A stretch of 64,000 bases of DNA from positions 38,701,501 through 38,765,500 of the forward strand of contig NC_092526.1 in NCBI RefSeq assembly GCF_037038585.1, in the 5' to 3' direction. Below, in pieces: positions 33,328 through 45,800 of the stretch; position 1 is the first letter of the stretch, and every line of letters begins with the position of its first letter. This stretch comes from Patagioenas fasciata. Lineage: Eukaryota > Chordata > Aves > Columbiformes > Columbidae. Both the position numbers and the translations under genes were made by a program. The notes beneath the pieces are model-generated. The model had not been told where the DNA came from, made no database searches, and saw nothing but the letters and a program-made list of their open reading frames with translations.

Positions 33328-35741
33328 CTAAGTTAAAAACTGCCAACACACATCACCAATATATGTAGCCAGCATTTTTACAACAGAACTAGGAAAGAAG
33401 TACTAATGTAACATACAAGATCTCCTCTAAAATCTTGAAAATAACAACATTTATCCCTAGTTTCATGCTAACTGGTATTTTTCTTAAAGCCCCAGGTCCT
33501 AGGGAGATCTATCAGAGAATAAAAGTAAAGGTTAACATCTGAGATTTAAGGGCATATGTTCTAAGGGCAAGAGCTTAATTATGGTTGTATAAAGGAATTT
33601 GAAAACATGACCACACTCTTCCCCCAGACTCCACAGAAATAGATGAGCGCTGTTTATTTTTTAGCGCATGTCATGAGTTCTAGTGCAGTTGCCTGCTTTG
33701 CCTCTTTCTGAAAAATGGGGGTTAATGGACATTACTTTAATGACAGCTCATATTGCTGGCACTGTTAAGATGAATACATTGTCAGCTTCTTTATTAGCTT
33801 CCTTCCCCAGGAAGGGAGGAAGGAAACAGGTATGGAAATCCAATGGCCACATCAAGCATACTTTCTCCTGGCAAGCTTTATTTCTGCTGCTAAAATAAAT
33901 ACTGGACAGATTTGTTTTCTGTACAGAACAGAGGATCCCCACAATACTTGTTCACAAAGCCTCAAAAAAATAAACCTGAACTCTGCCCTTCTATTTGCAC
34001 TTTGTTCCTCCGCAAAAAACAACCCCACAAGCTACTGAACTGCTCTAACACATACCCTGCTTTCTAACAGCCACAGCTCAGATTATGCAAGAGCTATGAG
34101 TTGGCAAGTCCTTCCTCTCAAGACAGCCCCGTTCTTGTTTGTAGCTGTTAGGATACTACAGTGAGATACCAAGCCCTCATGTCTGAGGCTGCAGTCTCAC
34201 AGACACCAAGATCCATGAATGGTTTTATCCAGAATGAGGGGTCCTGCTATCCACAGCACCTGTTCATCCAGGTGAAGTTACCCAGAGGTGTGGGGTTTGC
34301 CATGCAGGGGCTCCACATTACAAGCACATGTGGAGACTGCTCCCCAGTTCAATTTTTTTTTAATTATTATTTTTAAATTAAACTAACTTGTGCTGTATTT
34401 CTCAAATGCAACCCATTACGCATTTTCAGCCTGGGAAGAGAATAAACTTTAAGATATGTTCTAGCTACTGCATTAAGCTTTTCGAAACTTTTTAAAGAGC
34501 AAAAATTTTAAAAAACAAGTAGTAAAATAAGGTTGTGAGTTACTGAGATTCTGTTTACTATGAGCACATAAACTTGAAAAAATTAACTAGTCTGAGGCAC
34601 TCCTATCCCAATGAAAGATATCTTGGCACGTATTAGGCCTCTCTAGCTCTCATGAGAATCTTTAACTTCACATGACAACACCCTCTCTGAACTCAGTTTA
34701 TTTATGCAAGTGTTTTAGGCCTAATTTTCAATTGTGGCTATTTAAATCATGTCTGTACCACATTTCCATGGCCTGGGCACAGGATTACTATTCTGTTTTG
34801 CTTTTGACACTTACATGGTCTGATTCATTTAAGCCAAAACGTGCACAGACACCCACCTACCATCACTTCTTTTGTGGCATGGTCCCTACTTAAATAAGAC
34901 AAATCAGATTATGTTTTGCAAAGCTGGTTTCAGACCTCTATGGTGCTGCTGTCACAATGGGAACACAAAGGTACGCGAGAGGCACCACCAGTGATACATC
35001 TCCACCAACATGTGGAAACAGAAGCTTGTTCTTAAACAACTCTGACAGCATCCTACATGTTTAGCTGATCATGGCCTCCGTACTTCTCTCCCAAAACACC
35101 GATGTCCCCAGTTCCTCTATGAACTAGGGCAATACTGCAGTAACATCCATCTTCTGCACAACACAGCCAACATGACAAGAAGTTCCTCTATAGATCACAC
35201 ATTCCCCAGGAGTTCAGCTCTTTCTGTCTTTGCTTTTTTAAACACTCCAGAACTATCAAAAGTCAGCAAGGCCTTTCTCCTACAGCAACCTTTCTTTAAA
35301 TACACTCAATCCAGGCACTCAGCCAAGGCAGCTTCAAAGAAACTTTGTGAACTTCCAAATACTCCTTGGTCCTCGGGAAGGACTCGGGGCCTACAGGCAA
35401 TAATTAACTATTGCGACAGCTCCTTAATTCAAATTTATGGAAGATCTGTTCCCAGGGAAAGCGGCGCAGATGGCTGTCGCTAACCGAGATCCTGCCGCCG
35501 CACCCACCTGAGGTGACACCACCGGCTGGGACCTATGCTAAGAGGGGACAAAACCCGGGCCCGGGAAGCCGAACCCGGGGAGCTCACATCCCCTCAGCTC
35601 CCGGGGCGTCTGCAGCGGTACCTGCAGTAGCAGGGGGTGCCGGGCGGGCAGGCTGCACCCCGAACCGCCACAAAAAAAAGCCCTTGGAACGCAAACTCGC
35701 CCTTCCAGGGCCCCTCTGCAAGGTGGTGGACGCCGCGCCCA

Positions 35742-35773
35742 GGAAGGGAAGGGAAGGGAAGGGAAGGGAAGGA
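35742..35773. repeat. (GGGAA)n array in the IDH1 5' intron
   Basis: About six uninterrupted GGGAA units just downstream of the IDH1 first exon on the minus strand, within the CpG island. Each unit contains GGAA, the ETS core, but it may simply be a microsatellite. Confidence 0.85.
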
Positions 35774-35865
35774 CAAAAGGCGCGCGTCCTCGCACCGCAG
35801 CACAGTGCACAGCGGTACGGTGCAGGCCCATCCCGCCCCATCCGCAGGGCCCCGAGCGCCGTTAC

Positions 35866-35898
35866 CTGCGGTCGGTGCTGGTCCGGCTCTCACGCCGA
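35866..35898 (-). other. IDH1: IDH1 noncoding first exon (approximate 5' end)
   Basis: A donor CCGCAG|GTAACG lies at 35865/35866 on the minus strand, in a CpG island. The TATA-like box at 35922-35931 places transcription start about 25-30 bases below it, near 35898, so this would be a very short leader exon. The exact 5' end is inferred. Confidence 0.6.
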
Positions 35899-35921
35899 TG
35901 CGGATCCGACCGTGCGCGGGG

Positions 35922-35931
35922 CCTTTTATGG
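35922..35931 (-). promoter_or_regulatory. TATA-like box that is also a perfect CArG box (IDH1)
   Basis: The minus strand reads CCATAAAAGG. ATAAAA serves as a TATA-type element at the right distance from the first-exon donor, and the whole decamer fits the SRF consensus CC(A/T)6GG. Confidence 0.6.
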
Positions 35932-36008
35932 GGCCGCGCCCCCGCTGCTGCGGCGCCCCCTGCCGGCCCCGCCCGGCCCCTCCTCCCGGTGGCGGGGCGG
36001 GGTCGGGC

Positions 36009-36100
36009 CGGCCCCCGCAGCGGCTGCTCGGCCCTGACTCGCGGGCTCTCCGGGCGGCCCCCGCAGTGGCTGCTCGGCCCTGACCTGCGCACTCTCCGGC
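36009..36100. repeat. 46-bp tandem duplication in the divergent promoter
   Basis: Two copies (36009-36054, 36055-36100) share CGGCCCCCGCAG(C/T)GGCTGCTCG and GCCCTGAC, with later mismatches. GC-rich, upstream of both start sites. Confidence 0.85.
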
Positions 36101-36759
36101 CGGCCCGTGGCCTGGGTTTTGAGCGCTGATGCCTCCTTGTGAGGAAGCCGCGGCAGCACGTAACGCACCGCGGCCGTTCCGCCGGACCGGGCGGCCTGCC
36201 CGCCGAGCCGGGGCGTTTCCGCGCTCTCCCAGCACAGCCGCAGTAAGTGGCCTGCGTTGCCACAGGGCAGCCGATGGCGCTGGCGGGCACGAAGGCCCAG
36301 GCGCCGAGGGGCTGGAGCGCGGGCGGCCATCCTGCCCTCAGCGCTGTGCGGGCCTGACCCCGCAGGGTTCGGCGGGACCGCCCCGCAGCGCAGCCCAAGG
36401 GACACGCGAACACACGGGTGGGCACGGACACGCACACGTTCGCTGGGGCGGGAGCGGCCATATCGGCACGACAGGCCCGCCGAGCAGCGGGGTTGTCCGT
36501 CCTGAGGGGGAGGAGAACGCGGCCCTGTGGGAGCCGGGGCGGGGAAACAGGGAGGAACCCCGCGGGGGCACGCCCGCCTCCCGGGCTGCCTCCGCTGCCA
36601 GGCAGGCGGCGGCTCTCGCTGTGGCGGCCTGGAACTGCCCCGCCCGGGAGGCGCCGCACGGAGCCGGAGCAGCGCCGCGGGGGAGGCGGAGCGCGGTGAC
36701 GGGGCTGCGGGGCCGGCGGAGCTCAGGGCCCCGCCCCGGCGGCCGCTGCCGGCGGGTGG

Positions 36760-36822
36760 ATTGGCGCGGAGCCTCGATTGGCGATGCCTCGGTGAGAAGC
36801 GCTGCCATCGACGGGCGATTGG
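36760..36822 (+). promoter_or_regulatory. Cluster of three inverted CCAAT (NF-Y) boxes, PIKFYVE promoter
   Basis: ATTGG occurs at 36760-36764, 36777-36781 and 36818-36822, just upstream of the presumed PIKFYVE first exon. Clustered CCAAT boxes at this distance from a start site are the usual NF-Y arrangement of CpG-island promoters. Confidence 0.6.
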
Positions 36823-36859
36823 GCAGGGCTGGCGGCGGGTTGCTAGGGCCGGGCCGGGG

Positions 36860-36913
36860 GTGTGAAAGAGGCGGCGAGGAGCCGGGTCTGTGGTTCGGTA
36901 CCGCGGGGAACAG
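36860..36913 (+). other. PIKFYVE: PIKFYVE noncoding first exon (5' end approximate)
   Basis: It ends at donor GGAACAG|GTGAGGA and contains no usable ATG. A 2.7-kb intron leads to the first coding exon. The 5' boundary is estimated from the CCAAT cluster and is not otherwise visible. Confidence 0.55.
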
Positions 36914-38835
36914 GTGAGGACAGCGCGGCCGGGGCTGGGCGATCCTGCGTGGGTGCGCAGTGGTGGCTCCCTGGCTGTGTGAGCTCTCGCTGTGGGGCCA
37001 GGCCTATGGCGGTGCTGCTGCCCTGAGGCTGCCCCGGCGTCGCTGCGTGGCCGCTGCTCAGTCCCTCCCCATCCCGCTCAGGTGATCTCGGGCGCGCGGC
37101 TGTGGCGGGCGGGTGTCCTCTCGCTGAGGGGAGCGCGCTGAGGTTGTAGTGAAGCGTGTGAGTCACGCAGTCGTTTCAGTCACAGCTGTTAGGGTTTTCC
37201 GCCCGGGGTGCGCCTGGAGGTGACACCCGAGTGGCATGGGGTGCCTGGGCCCTTCTGGGGCTGGGTGGTTCTGTGAGTCCAGGAGCCGTTTTGGATGTAA
37301 ATGCTGAACATGTGTGGAGGTTCCACCCGTGCTTGCGCTCCGTGTTTTATGGTGGGTGAGTTGGTGATTGCTGAAGGTGTTGCAGCTCGAAGTGGCTGTG
37401 GATAGATCCCCTGAGGCTGTTTGATATACTTCCTGAGGAAGATGCAGTCTGGTTTGTGCCTGTTGACTGATACGTGTGCCTTGCTTTCTGATTTCCCACA
37501 ACATACAAATAAGTGACTGTTCCCCTGTTTGTTGAGGGTGGGGAGGGAGTGTTTTGCTTTTAGTGGGAGAACTAGAAAGGGTGATACCCTCTGTGGCTAA
37601 TGTATTGTGCAGCACAGAAAATCCAGGTGCTTCTGGAGCTAATGCCAAGTACAGTGCTCTTCTTTTCCATCTGTTTTAATGACACTTGTACTGCTGCCAC
37701 AGAAGTAATTACTGTGTGGTGGTTTTTTTATTTATTTTTCCTTGAAGCTAAAGTTTATTTTTCCAGAATTGCTTATGTGATGTATGCAAGTTCAGAGACT
37801 TCCCTGTTTTGTTGTCTGGCCAGGCCATAACCACTTGCTGAGAGACGAACATGGTTTCTTATAAAACTTCTGGTTGACTTCATAACAGCATTTTTAACGG
37901 GGTGCATTCAGCATTTAAAAAGCAAGTTATCAGTTGCCTTACGTATTGAAGAAACAATTCAAAATTTACCTGAAGACATGCTCCTGAAAGCATTTGCCAT
38001 GAACTCTGGTGTTTAAGCATGTTCAAATAATCTATTGTTTGAATAATATTGCTGAAATGCAAGCAGCAAAATGTACCATGACTTACAGAGGGAAGGGATG
38101 CAAAAGCATTCCAGACTAAGACCCAAGCTTACATAAAGAACCTGACCAAAGTTTTTCTTGAAACTTTCTGAATGGTGTCTCTGTGTTTTCTTTCTTAAGG
38201 ATATGTGAATATCAGGAGAAACTCTGAGCTAAAGGTGCTTAATATACAGAGCAAGAAGCTGAAGTCCCCTGAGAAGTCATCTGATTGACTTGCAGATACC
38301 ATCTTTCATGCGTTTGTTATAGAAGTGGTCAAACCTTGTCACATGAGCACCGTGCAGTTTGCTGGCATGTGGATTTTCTCTGCACTGCATAAGTTTTTAG
38401 TGTGGCTTCTTAGAACTTCGAAGAAAATGTTCTAGTCAGCAAAATATGCCTGTGGATTGTAGGAAGCAGTTGTGGAAACTGGTATTTCATGAAGGAGCAT
38501 ATATGAGCTGCTGAGCAGGAAGTAGACTCTTGTAAGGTTTTATCCTTGCCATGTCAAGAATATGTCAAAGTCAGCTGTCACTCATAGATTCCATCAGCTC
38601 CCAGTGTTCCTGCTCTGCCAAATGTTTCACTAAGTCTTGCTTGAACAAAGATGGAGGTCGTGAGCACCTTAGCCTCGCAGGCTAGGAGTGCAGGCTTAGT
38701 GTGGTGGAGTGGCAGAAATCAGGTGTGTATTGACGTTAAAGAATATGGGCTGTGAGAAAGTATGATTCTTGGTCGCATGAACGCTTTGGTACGCAGCAAG
38801 TAGGTTTAACAAATATGGCTTCCCCTAATAGAGAC

Positions 38836-38948
38836 TGTGGTGTGGTTTTTGTTTGTGTTGGAGTGTTTTGTTTGTGTGTGTTGGTTGGTTGTGGGTTTTT
38901 TTGTTTTTGTTTGTTTGGGGGTTTTTGTTTGTGTGGTTTTGTTTTTTT
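38836..38948. repeat. T/G-rich low-complexity block
   Basis: About 110 bases nearly devoid of A and C on the plus strand, built from TTTG, TTGG and GTGT units, in the first PIKFYVE intron. It breeds spurious open frames and may complicate read mapping. Confidence 0.85.
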
Positions 38949-39640
38949 CCTTAATATAATCACTCTCAAAAATGAGGAGGTTTGGAGGTGTTAGGTATGA
39001 CAACAAATAAGCCGCAGCTTGGGTTGCTTTGCCTGCTGACTTGCACAAGGTCCCTTATTGTAGTGTGGAGGGGAAGGAAGCAGTGTGCCACCAAACTTAA
39101 TCTTTCAGTCCTGCTTTTGTTTGCAGTTGGTTCTGTTTCTCATTCTGAAGTTAACCTGGCCAAACAACGAGTATGTCTTGTGCTTCCTCGGGCGTTTCTG
39201 TCTTCAGTTTTCTTGTTAACGAGGGCTGCAGAAGTCACAGCATTGACAATTCTCCTCTTGAGCTGAAGTTATAACTTCTTTGTGGTGCACATGCAGGGTC
39301 CCCATTTGAAAACTTCAAGTTCCCATAAAACAACAACCAGAGTGTGTTGTCAGACGGTGTAGTTGCTGTTCACTTGCTTTCATCGCCCGAGATGTTTAAT
39401 TCGGGGCTCTGAATTGCTGTCTGCAGAGATGCTGTTCTCTTGCTGGTGACTAGGCAGGGGACATGGGCTCCAAACTCTGGCACTGTTGACCTGTGCTAAT
39501 AGCAGATGGCTGGTATAGGTGGGATGAATGTCACCCCTCTAGCATCTCATGAGACACCTTCTCTTCAGTTGACTGGAGATGTTCTTTTTTACCTCCCTGT
39601 GTGTAATGCGCATTGCTGAACTCTTTCCAGGGCACCTGAA

Positions 39641-39812
39641 ATGGCTGCAGATGACAAACGGTCTCCAACGCTGGACTCCACCAGTGATCTACCTCGTTCT
39701 CCTAGTAGTCCATCTCATCTCACCCACTTCAAACCTCTTACTCCTGACCAAGATGAGCCTCCTTTTAAATCAGCCTACAGCTCTTTTGTAAACCTCTTCC
39801 GTTTCAGCAAAG
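39641..39812 (+). CDS. PIKFYVE: PIKFYVE coding exon 1
   Basis: Acceptor CTCTTTCCAG before 39631, ten bases of 5' UTR, ATG at 39641, donor AAAG|GTAAGC. It encodes residues 1-57 ([20 protein letters not shown] to [11 protein letters not shown]), matching the mammalian N-terminus. Confidence 0.95.
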
Positions 39813-42800
39813 GTAAGCGCTTGGGGGACCGTGTGTGTGGATAGTGCGTGCTGTCTGTTTTATTGATGCCCTCTGCTGCCACATGAACTTGTAAAAACAC
39901 CTCTGGATATAAGAGCATAATGTCAAGTGGCTGGGCAAATGGATGGTGAGTCAGTTCTTTTGTGGGAAATACTGCGTCTTGCTTTTGGGTGACATAGTAG
40001 AGCTTTGCTGTGGGAGAAGATAGCCATCATCTTGCAGCTGGAAATCTGTGGCTGCCTGTGAAGGTCAGAGACAAGCCAGTTAGCAGATAGTATTGTATAA
40101 CTTCTTAGCTGGGCATCTGGATTTCTGTTTGTATGAAGTTTTGGGGGTTTAAAAACAGGAGTAACCCTCTGCCAGATTATATGAGCAAAATGTGTGCCTG
40201 TCCTTCCAGTGCAAGTTCTTACTCTGGAATTCCTCCATTCCTTACCTTCCTGTGCATCTTGTACCTTCAGCTGGGTGGCAGCTGAACTGCAATAAAACTG
40301 TTTACAAAAAGTCCGCCTTTAATTTGCATGGCTTACGTGTTGCCCATCAAGAGATCTGAAATGTCATGCAAGTTTTGTATATTAAAAACTACTACTTGAG
40401 TTTGGCCTTTGTGCCATGTGTATCATGAAACACATTCTCAGTAGACAGGCTCTTAAAGAGCTATATGAGTTTTTCTTTTTTGTTTCAAAGAAATATACTG
40501 TGAAGAATGGTGAATGAATGCACCTTGATTTTGTACAAAACTTTTTGCTGGAGATGCCAAACTGGTCAGCTGCTTTTGTTTAGTCTTTTCGTTATCCAGC
40601 TCTACTAAGCAATGTTTGGGCTAGGGAAGAAGGGTCTAGATAGCTTTTTGCACAAGTAAACAGATCTGTTGAGACTCTCATGCGGAATTAAAAATAACTA
40701 CTTGGTATGACTGTGATTACTTTGCATAGTAGAATATCGCTTGTCATTATTCATTTATTGAAAGTAATGTAAAATGTGGTCAATACTGGCTTCAGTTGTT
40801 TGTCTCTGACAAATGTAGCTGGAGTCAGCAAAGTATTGTGTTGAAAGAATGGGAAAACAACCTTGAAACGGCACATGAAATGGGCACATTCCTGGAATCA
40901 GTGAGAACCTGTCTGTACTCGATCCTCTGATGGAAAAGAGTGGTTTATTAAAGGCTGTGGTAGCTTTAATGTGGCCTCAGCACTGGCTTCTAACATTACA
41001 GAAAAACTCTTTTCAGGGCAGAAGCTGATAATGTAGCAAGATTAATTCATGCTTGCCCGTTCGTTTTTTTCAGACGCTTTTCACAGTAGGGGTATTTCTG
41101 AAAAAACCTGAGCCTTGGACAGACAAATTCTACATGTTTGCTTATTTTGCGTGGTATTTTTCAGACTAAAAATTATTGTATTTTGTTATGTATAATCATG
41201 AGCCAAATGCTCTATTTATGAGAGTTTCTTACTGTTAGTTTTGCATGCATTACTGGTTTTCTTTATCATGTCTGAACGGTTGGCTTTTTTGCTTTTTGTC
41301 AACTCCAGATGACGGCAGGCTTTCATCCCCGGCAGAGCGAGCAGAGGCAGGACAGAATGATCCGCAAGTGTTGAGTGGTGGCTGGTCCAGTCCTCAGCAT
41401 CCCACCAGGGCTCAGTCTCTGAGGTCACCAATTCCTTACAAAAAACAACTGACTGGCGAGCTACAAAGAAGATCTTCTACAACCCTGGGTAATTTCAGCT
41501 CTTTGTTCTACAAGGAGATGTTGTACTAGCCAGTCTGGGAGGCTTCAGAGTGAGGCAGAAAGAGGTGAACAAAGGTCTGTTGACTGTCCAGCTTGATACC
41601 AGAATTTGATACCAAGCTCCACTGCTTCTGTTAGTGAGGTTGCACTTTAACCTCAGAAACATGTTTTCTCCACCCTTCCTAGTGTTCCAGCAAGACACAG
41701 TTGTTGGGACTCTGTTCTTTCAGTTGCAAAACAGTCTGGAGCAAAAGAGGCTGCCAAAACAGATCCAATGTCTTAAAGTCACTTGAACCTTGATCCTGAA
41801 AATTTTTGCTTTGTCTTGAGAGACTTCAGTTTCTTAACAGCCATGTGCAAACTAAAACTTTAGAGCTCAGTCTGAAGGGGGTTGATGTTTGTGTCTTCAA
41901 GGGAGTTATAAATGCAGGTTTTTGTTTGTACATGTTTTGAGAAGCATTTAACAGGAACTTGTGTCTAAACCTTTTTTTATTCCTAACCTTGGAAATATTG
42001 CCAGATGCAATACTGAATCTCTTTAGCTGGAATGGGAATTGAATGCGATTTCAAAGGTGCAACTGTGTAATGGCTTTATGAAGATCCGGAAGAACTAGTA
42101 AGTAGATTGCAGGGGTCACTCTTGATGTGCCTGGTTACTGTTGGCCATTTGTGACCGCCTTGAGCAAAATGCTAAGTTGGGTGAAAATCCTGTGCAAGAT
42201 GGTATTTGCAAGAGCATGGTACCTAGTGCAAACAAGTTGGATCTTAAGCGTTGTTAATGTGTATGGGATTTTTAGGAAGATGTCTAGTCTTGGTAACTAG
42301 GCAAAAGTCCGGTACAGATAGCTGGTATTTTCCTTTTTGTCATTTGCATTCTGTCATAGCTGAACACATTCACCATCTTCCTCCTTGCCCTCTAGTACTG
42401 TTTGTGCTATTCAGTTGTACCTGTCACAACAAACCAATTACAGTGTGGGATTTTTGTTTTGTTTTTGTATATATTTTTTCTTTAAGACTTTCTCTCAAAT
42501 GCCCCAAATACAGCAGTGTGCTCTTGCCTGATTTGCCAGCTTATTTTACTTCATTCTTAGTTACCTCTTTTAAATCACTTGGAAGTTATCTGTGGATTAC
42601 ACATTAGAAACCTTTAGATGAGGTGGGTTGTTTGGTACTCAGAAGGCAGAAATAATCCTGCTCTTTGACTTCACTGGGAATAGGCAGCCAGGGAAATGAG
42701 ACTTAGTCTACAGTGTGGGGAAGGAACTGTTGCTACGTTATTCAAGCTCCTTTTCAGGATTTCCATTCGTGTCCCTGCGTTTGGATGAAAGTATGCTTAG

Positions 42801-45800
42801 GAAAATGTGAGGGTGAATCAGCCTGGAAAGAAGTTAGACCGCGCAGGAATTGCTGCCGGTTTTTGAAAGAAATTTCAGTGTACTGGATTGGTGGGGAGGT
42901 TTCATGGGAGATTTTCAAGTCATCTCACTGTATTTAAAGAGGGGAAAAGTACTTGCATCTTCCCTCTCCAAAAAACAGGCATTGTTTTTGTTCAAGCAAA
43001 CTTTAGAAGGCATGAAAATGAATTTTCTATTGTCTTAAAAGTTGCTGAATAATCAGGTCTTTGAGGATTTCTGAACATTGAACAGAGGAGAATTTTACTT
43101 CTGCCATTGCAGCTGATGCTTGGCTGCACAAATAATCTTGGAAATTATTCTCATACCTAAAATATGAAAAGGATGAAAATAAGTGATGTGATTTACATAA
43201 ACACGTGGATTGGTAGGTCAGTTCACCCACTCAGTTCAGTGACATGTCTAATACAGTTGAGTCTTCTTGCAGCCTTGGATCTGCAGGACTGTAAATGTCT
43301 CTAGGCTTGGTCATTACTCAGATACTTCATAACATTGATAAATGTAGGCAGGAAAATGCTTTAAGTCCTTCACAAAGGTCTCCTTAGCCTGCTTGAGTTT
43401 AAATAACATGCCAAGCTTAAGCAAACTGAAAGGAATAAATAAATAAAAGGCTGCTGGTGCTTCGAAATAGTGATGGAATGAAATTGTGCCTGGAGATGCT
43501 GACTCCCATAGCTTGTTTGTCCATTAGCTTGCGCTGTCTGCAGAGCAGATCTTCTCACTGCTCAGGGGCCTTGCTGGTTGACAACTGCAAGTGCAGAACA
43601 GTGTGGAGGGATGGTGGCTTTTGTAGGAAACTCTCTACCGTCAAAGTATGTAGGATTTCAGTTGTGCGCATCCCTTCAGGACTGCTTACGTGAAAAATGT
43701 TATAATAGCACCTTGGTGGCTTTGTGAAAACAGGAGAAGGTGCTGGATGCCTGGCTGACATCAGAGATGCCGGCTGTATGGGACTGCATGTGCTGGACTG
43801 AACCAAAATAGTCTTGTACCGAGATAGTGTCACAGCTGACAAATCCAGTTCAAGGAGAACTAGAAATGTTGGCCAATTGAAGAGGGAGCATTGGGAGTAA
43901 AAGCACTTCTAGCTTATTACCCTGTCATGCAGGATAATGCTGTTAATGCGAGACAATTGCAGCAGGCTGGCAGTAATACGGAATGGCAAAGGAGCTTAGG
44001 AGAAGGAAGGAAAGGCCAACAATCATATGAGGGGGGAAAAAGGCCTGAGGAAAGTGTGTGGTGGTTACTGGGAATCATAAAGGACACGTCTTATTACCAG
44101 AGAGCATCTTTTCTATTGAAAAAGGTTTTGGAAAATGAAAATGCATGTTGTAAAATGAAGTTAAGGAGAGCTTTCATACTTCTCATGTCAGTATTTTGTG
44201 TAGCAGTGACTTGAACCATGATAGTGAACTTTAATAAGAAATGAAACGCTTTGGCAGTGAACACCTAGAAAGCAATTAATGTTGATTTGTATAAGCAAAA
44301 GTGTGGTATCCCTGGTGGGGGTATCTGTTTATTGTTGAAACTCTGTTGTGCCTCTTTTGTTAGTTTATGGTCAACTCTCTTCCTGTAAACTGAAACTAGT
44401 AGTAAAGTTGCAAAAAAGTAGTTCTTGTTGTGTTTTTGACTTGTTGTTCACTGTAAAACCTATGCTAAAATACATAGGGTTATGAAAGAAACCCTAGAAA
44501 AATGTATTTCAATAATTCAGTAACTGAGGATGCAGATGAATTGCATGACTTACTGAGCAAATCTTTCTGTGACCTGAATTCAGAAGAGTGTACTGAGTAG
44601 GTAACTGTAGCTGGAATGGTAATGCAGGTTCTATCCCAGTGATCACAGTTCAAATGGGAGAGCAGGAAAAAGAGGAAAAGAACATACATTAGTAATATTG
44701 CAGAGGGATGTATAGGTTTTGCCAAGCATCAGCAGCCATGAGTATATATAGGAAGGAGGAGGGTTGATGTGTTACACTGCAGGGCTGAGATGCAGCTGGC
44801 TTTTGTTTGTTAAATGCAAAATGGTATCAAGTGAAAAATGACTGTGTTGTGTGAGCATTTGGCTAGGGATGAAGACTAAATGGATGAAGATATTGTAGAG
44901 CTGTGAACTGAGAAAGTTGAAGGACTATTTATCAAAACCATGAGGAAGCTTGTCCAGAGCGATTGGTGGATGCCCCATCCCTGGAGACATCCCGGGCGAG
45001 ACTGGACAGGGCTCTGAGCAACCTGAGCTGGTGAAGATGTCCCTGCTCATAGCAGGGGTGGCACTGGTTGGGGTGGGAAGGTCTTTCCCACCCGAACTAG
45101 TCTGTGATTCTATGTTTCCTACAGTTGTTTTTGCACTGGCTGGACAATGACAAGCAAAAATTTGTGGAGCTGATCTGGTTTTCTTAACAGATTAAATAAC
45201 ACTTAGATCAAGTTTAATTTTATTTTAAAAACCTAATTTCTTATGTGTAATTTTAATTGTGGCTGGTGGGGTGCGTGAGGTTTTGTGTGTGTGTGGTTGT
45301 TTTTCTTTTGTCTTGTTTTTCCTCCAGTAGCATATACTGAATTTGCTGCTTCAGAAGCACTAAAAAAGGTTACCACTACTTAGGGGGGTGTGTGTCATCA
45401 ACCCTCTTGGGATCAGATCAAAAGAATAAATTAAATCTCTTCAGAAGGGCAGCTGATGGCAGCTGGGATGATGATGTCAGCAAAGCAAGAAAAGTACTCT
45501 GAGAGTTTCTGTGTTTGTGGAAGGGAACATGAATTTTGCAGATGTAGTGGTGAAATAAGGAAATACAGTGCTGAAAAACATATACATGTGTTAATTGTGC
45601 ATGCATTAACTGAGAAAATGGCTGTGGAATTTATAGTGTTGGAATGTGGATCAGGAGTAAGAGTTAACTTAAGATTGCTACATGGGAATTGTTTTATGAG
45701 GATAGTGTGTTAGACACAGTGTGTCCTGGACTGCAGGAATAACTTCTTGTATTCTTGCTATACAGTGTGTTTCCCCCAGAAAGGGAGAAACCACGTGATT

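Larger units (their letters stand above)
35500..37240. promoter_or_regulatory. Shared CpG-island promoter of IDH1 and PIKFYVE
   Basis: A dense CpG block with AT-richer flanks. The IDH1 first exon ends on its left side and the PIKFYVE first exon lies on its right, about 950 bases apart and divergent. Inside are a TATA/CArG box, a 46-bp tandem duplication, YY1-like GGCGGCCATCCTG (about 36324) and three ATTGG boxes. Long open frames on both strands here are by-products of GC content. Confidence 0.75.

Noticed and set aside
35411-36917. Overlapping open frames up to 265 codons between IDH1 and PIKFYVE
   Set aside because: Same CpG-island artefact. Composition is low-complexity Pro/Ala/Arg/Gly and the region contains the two promoters.
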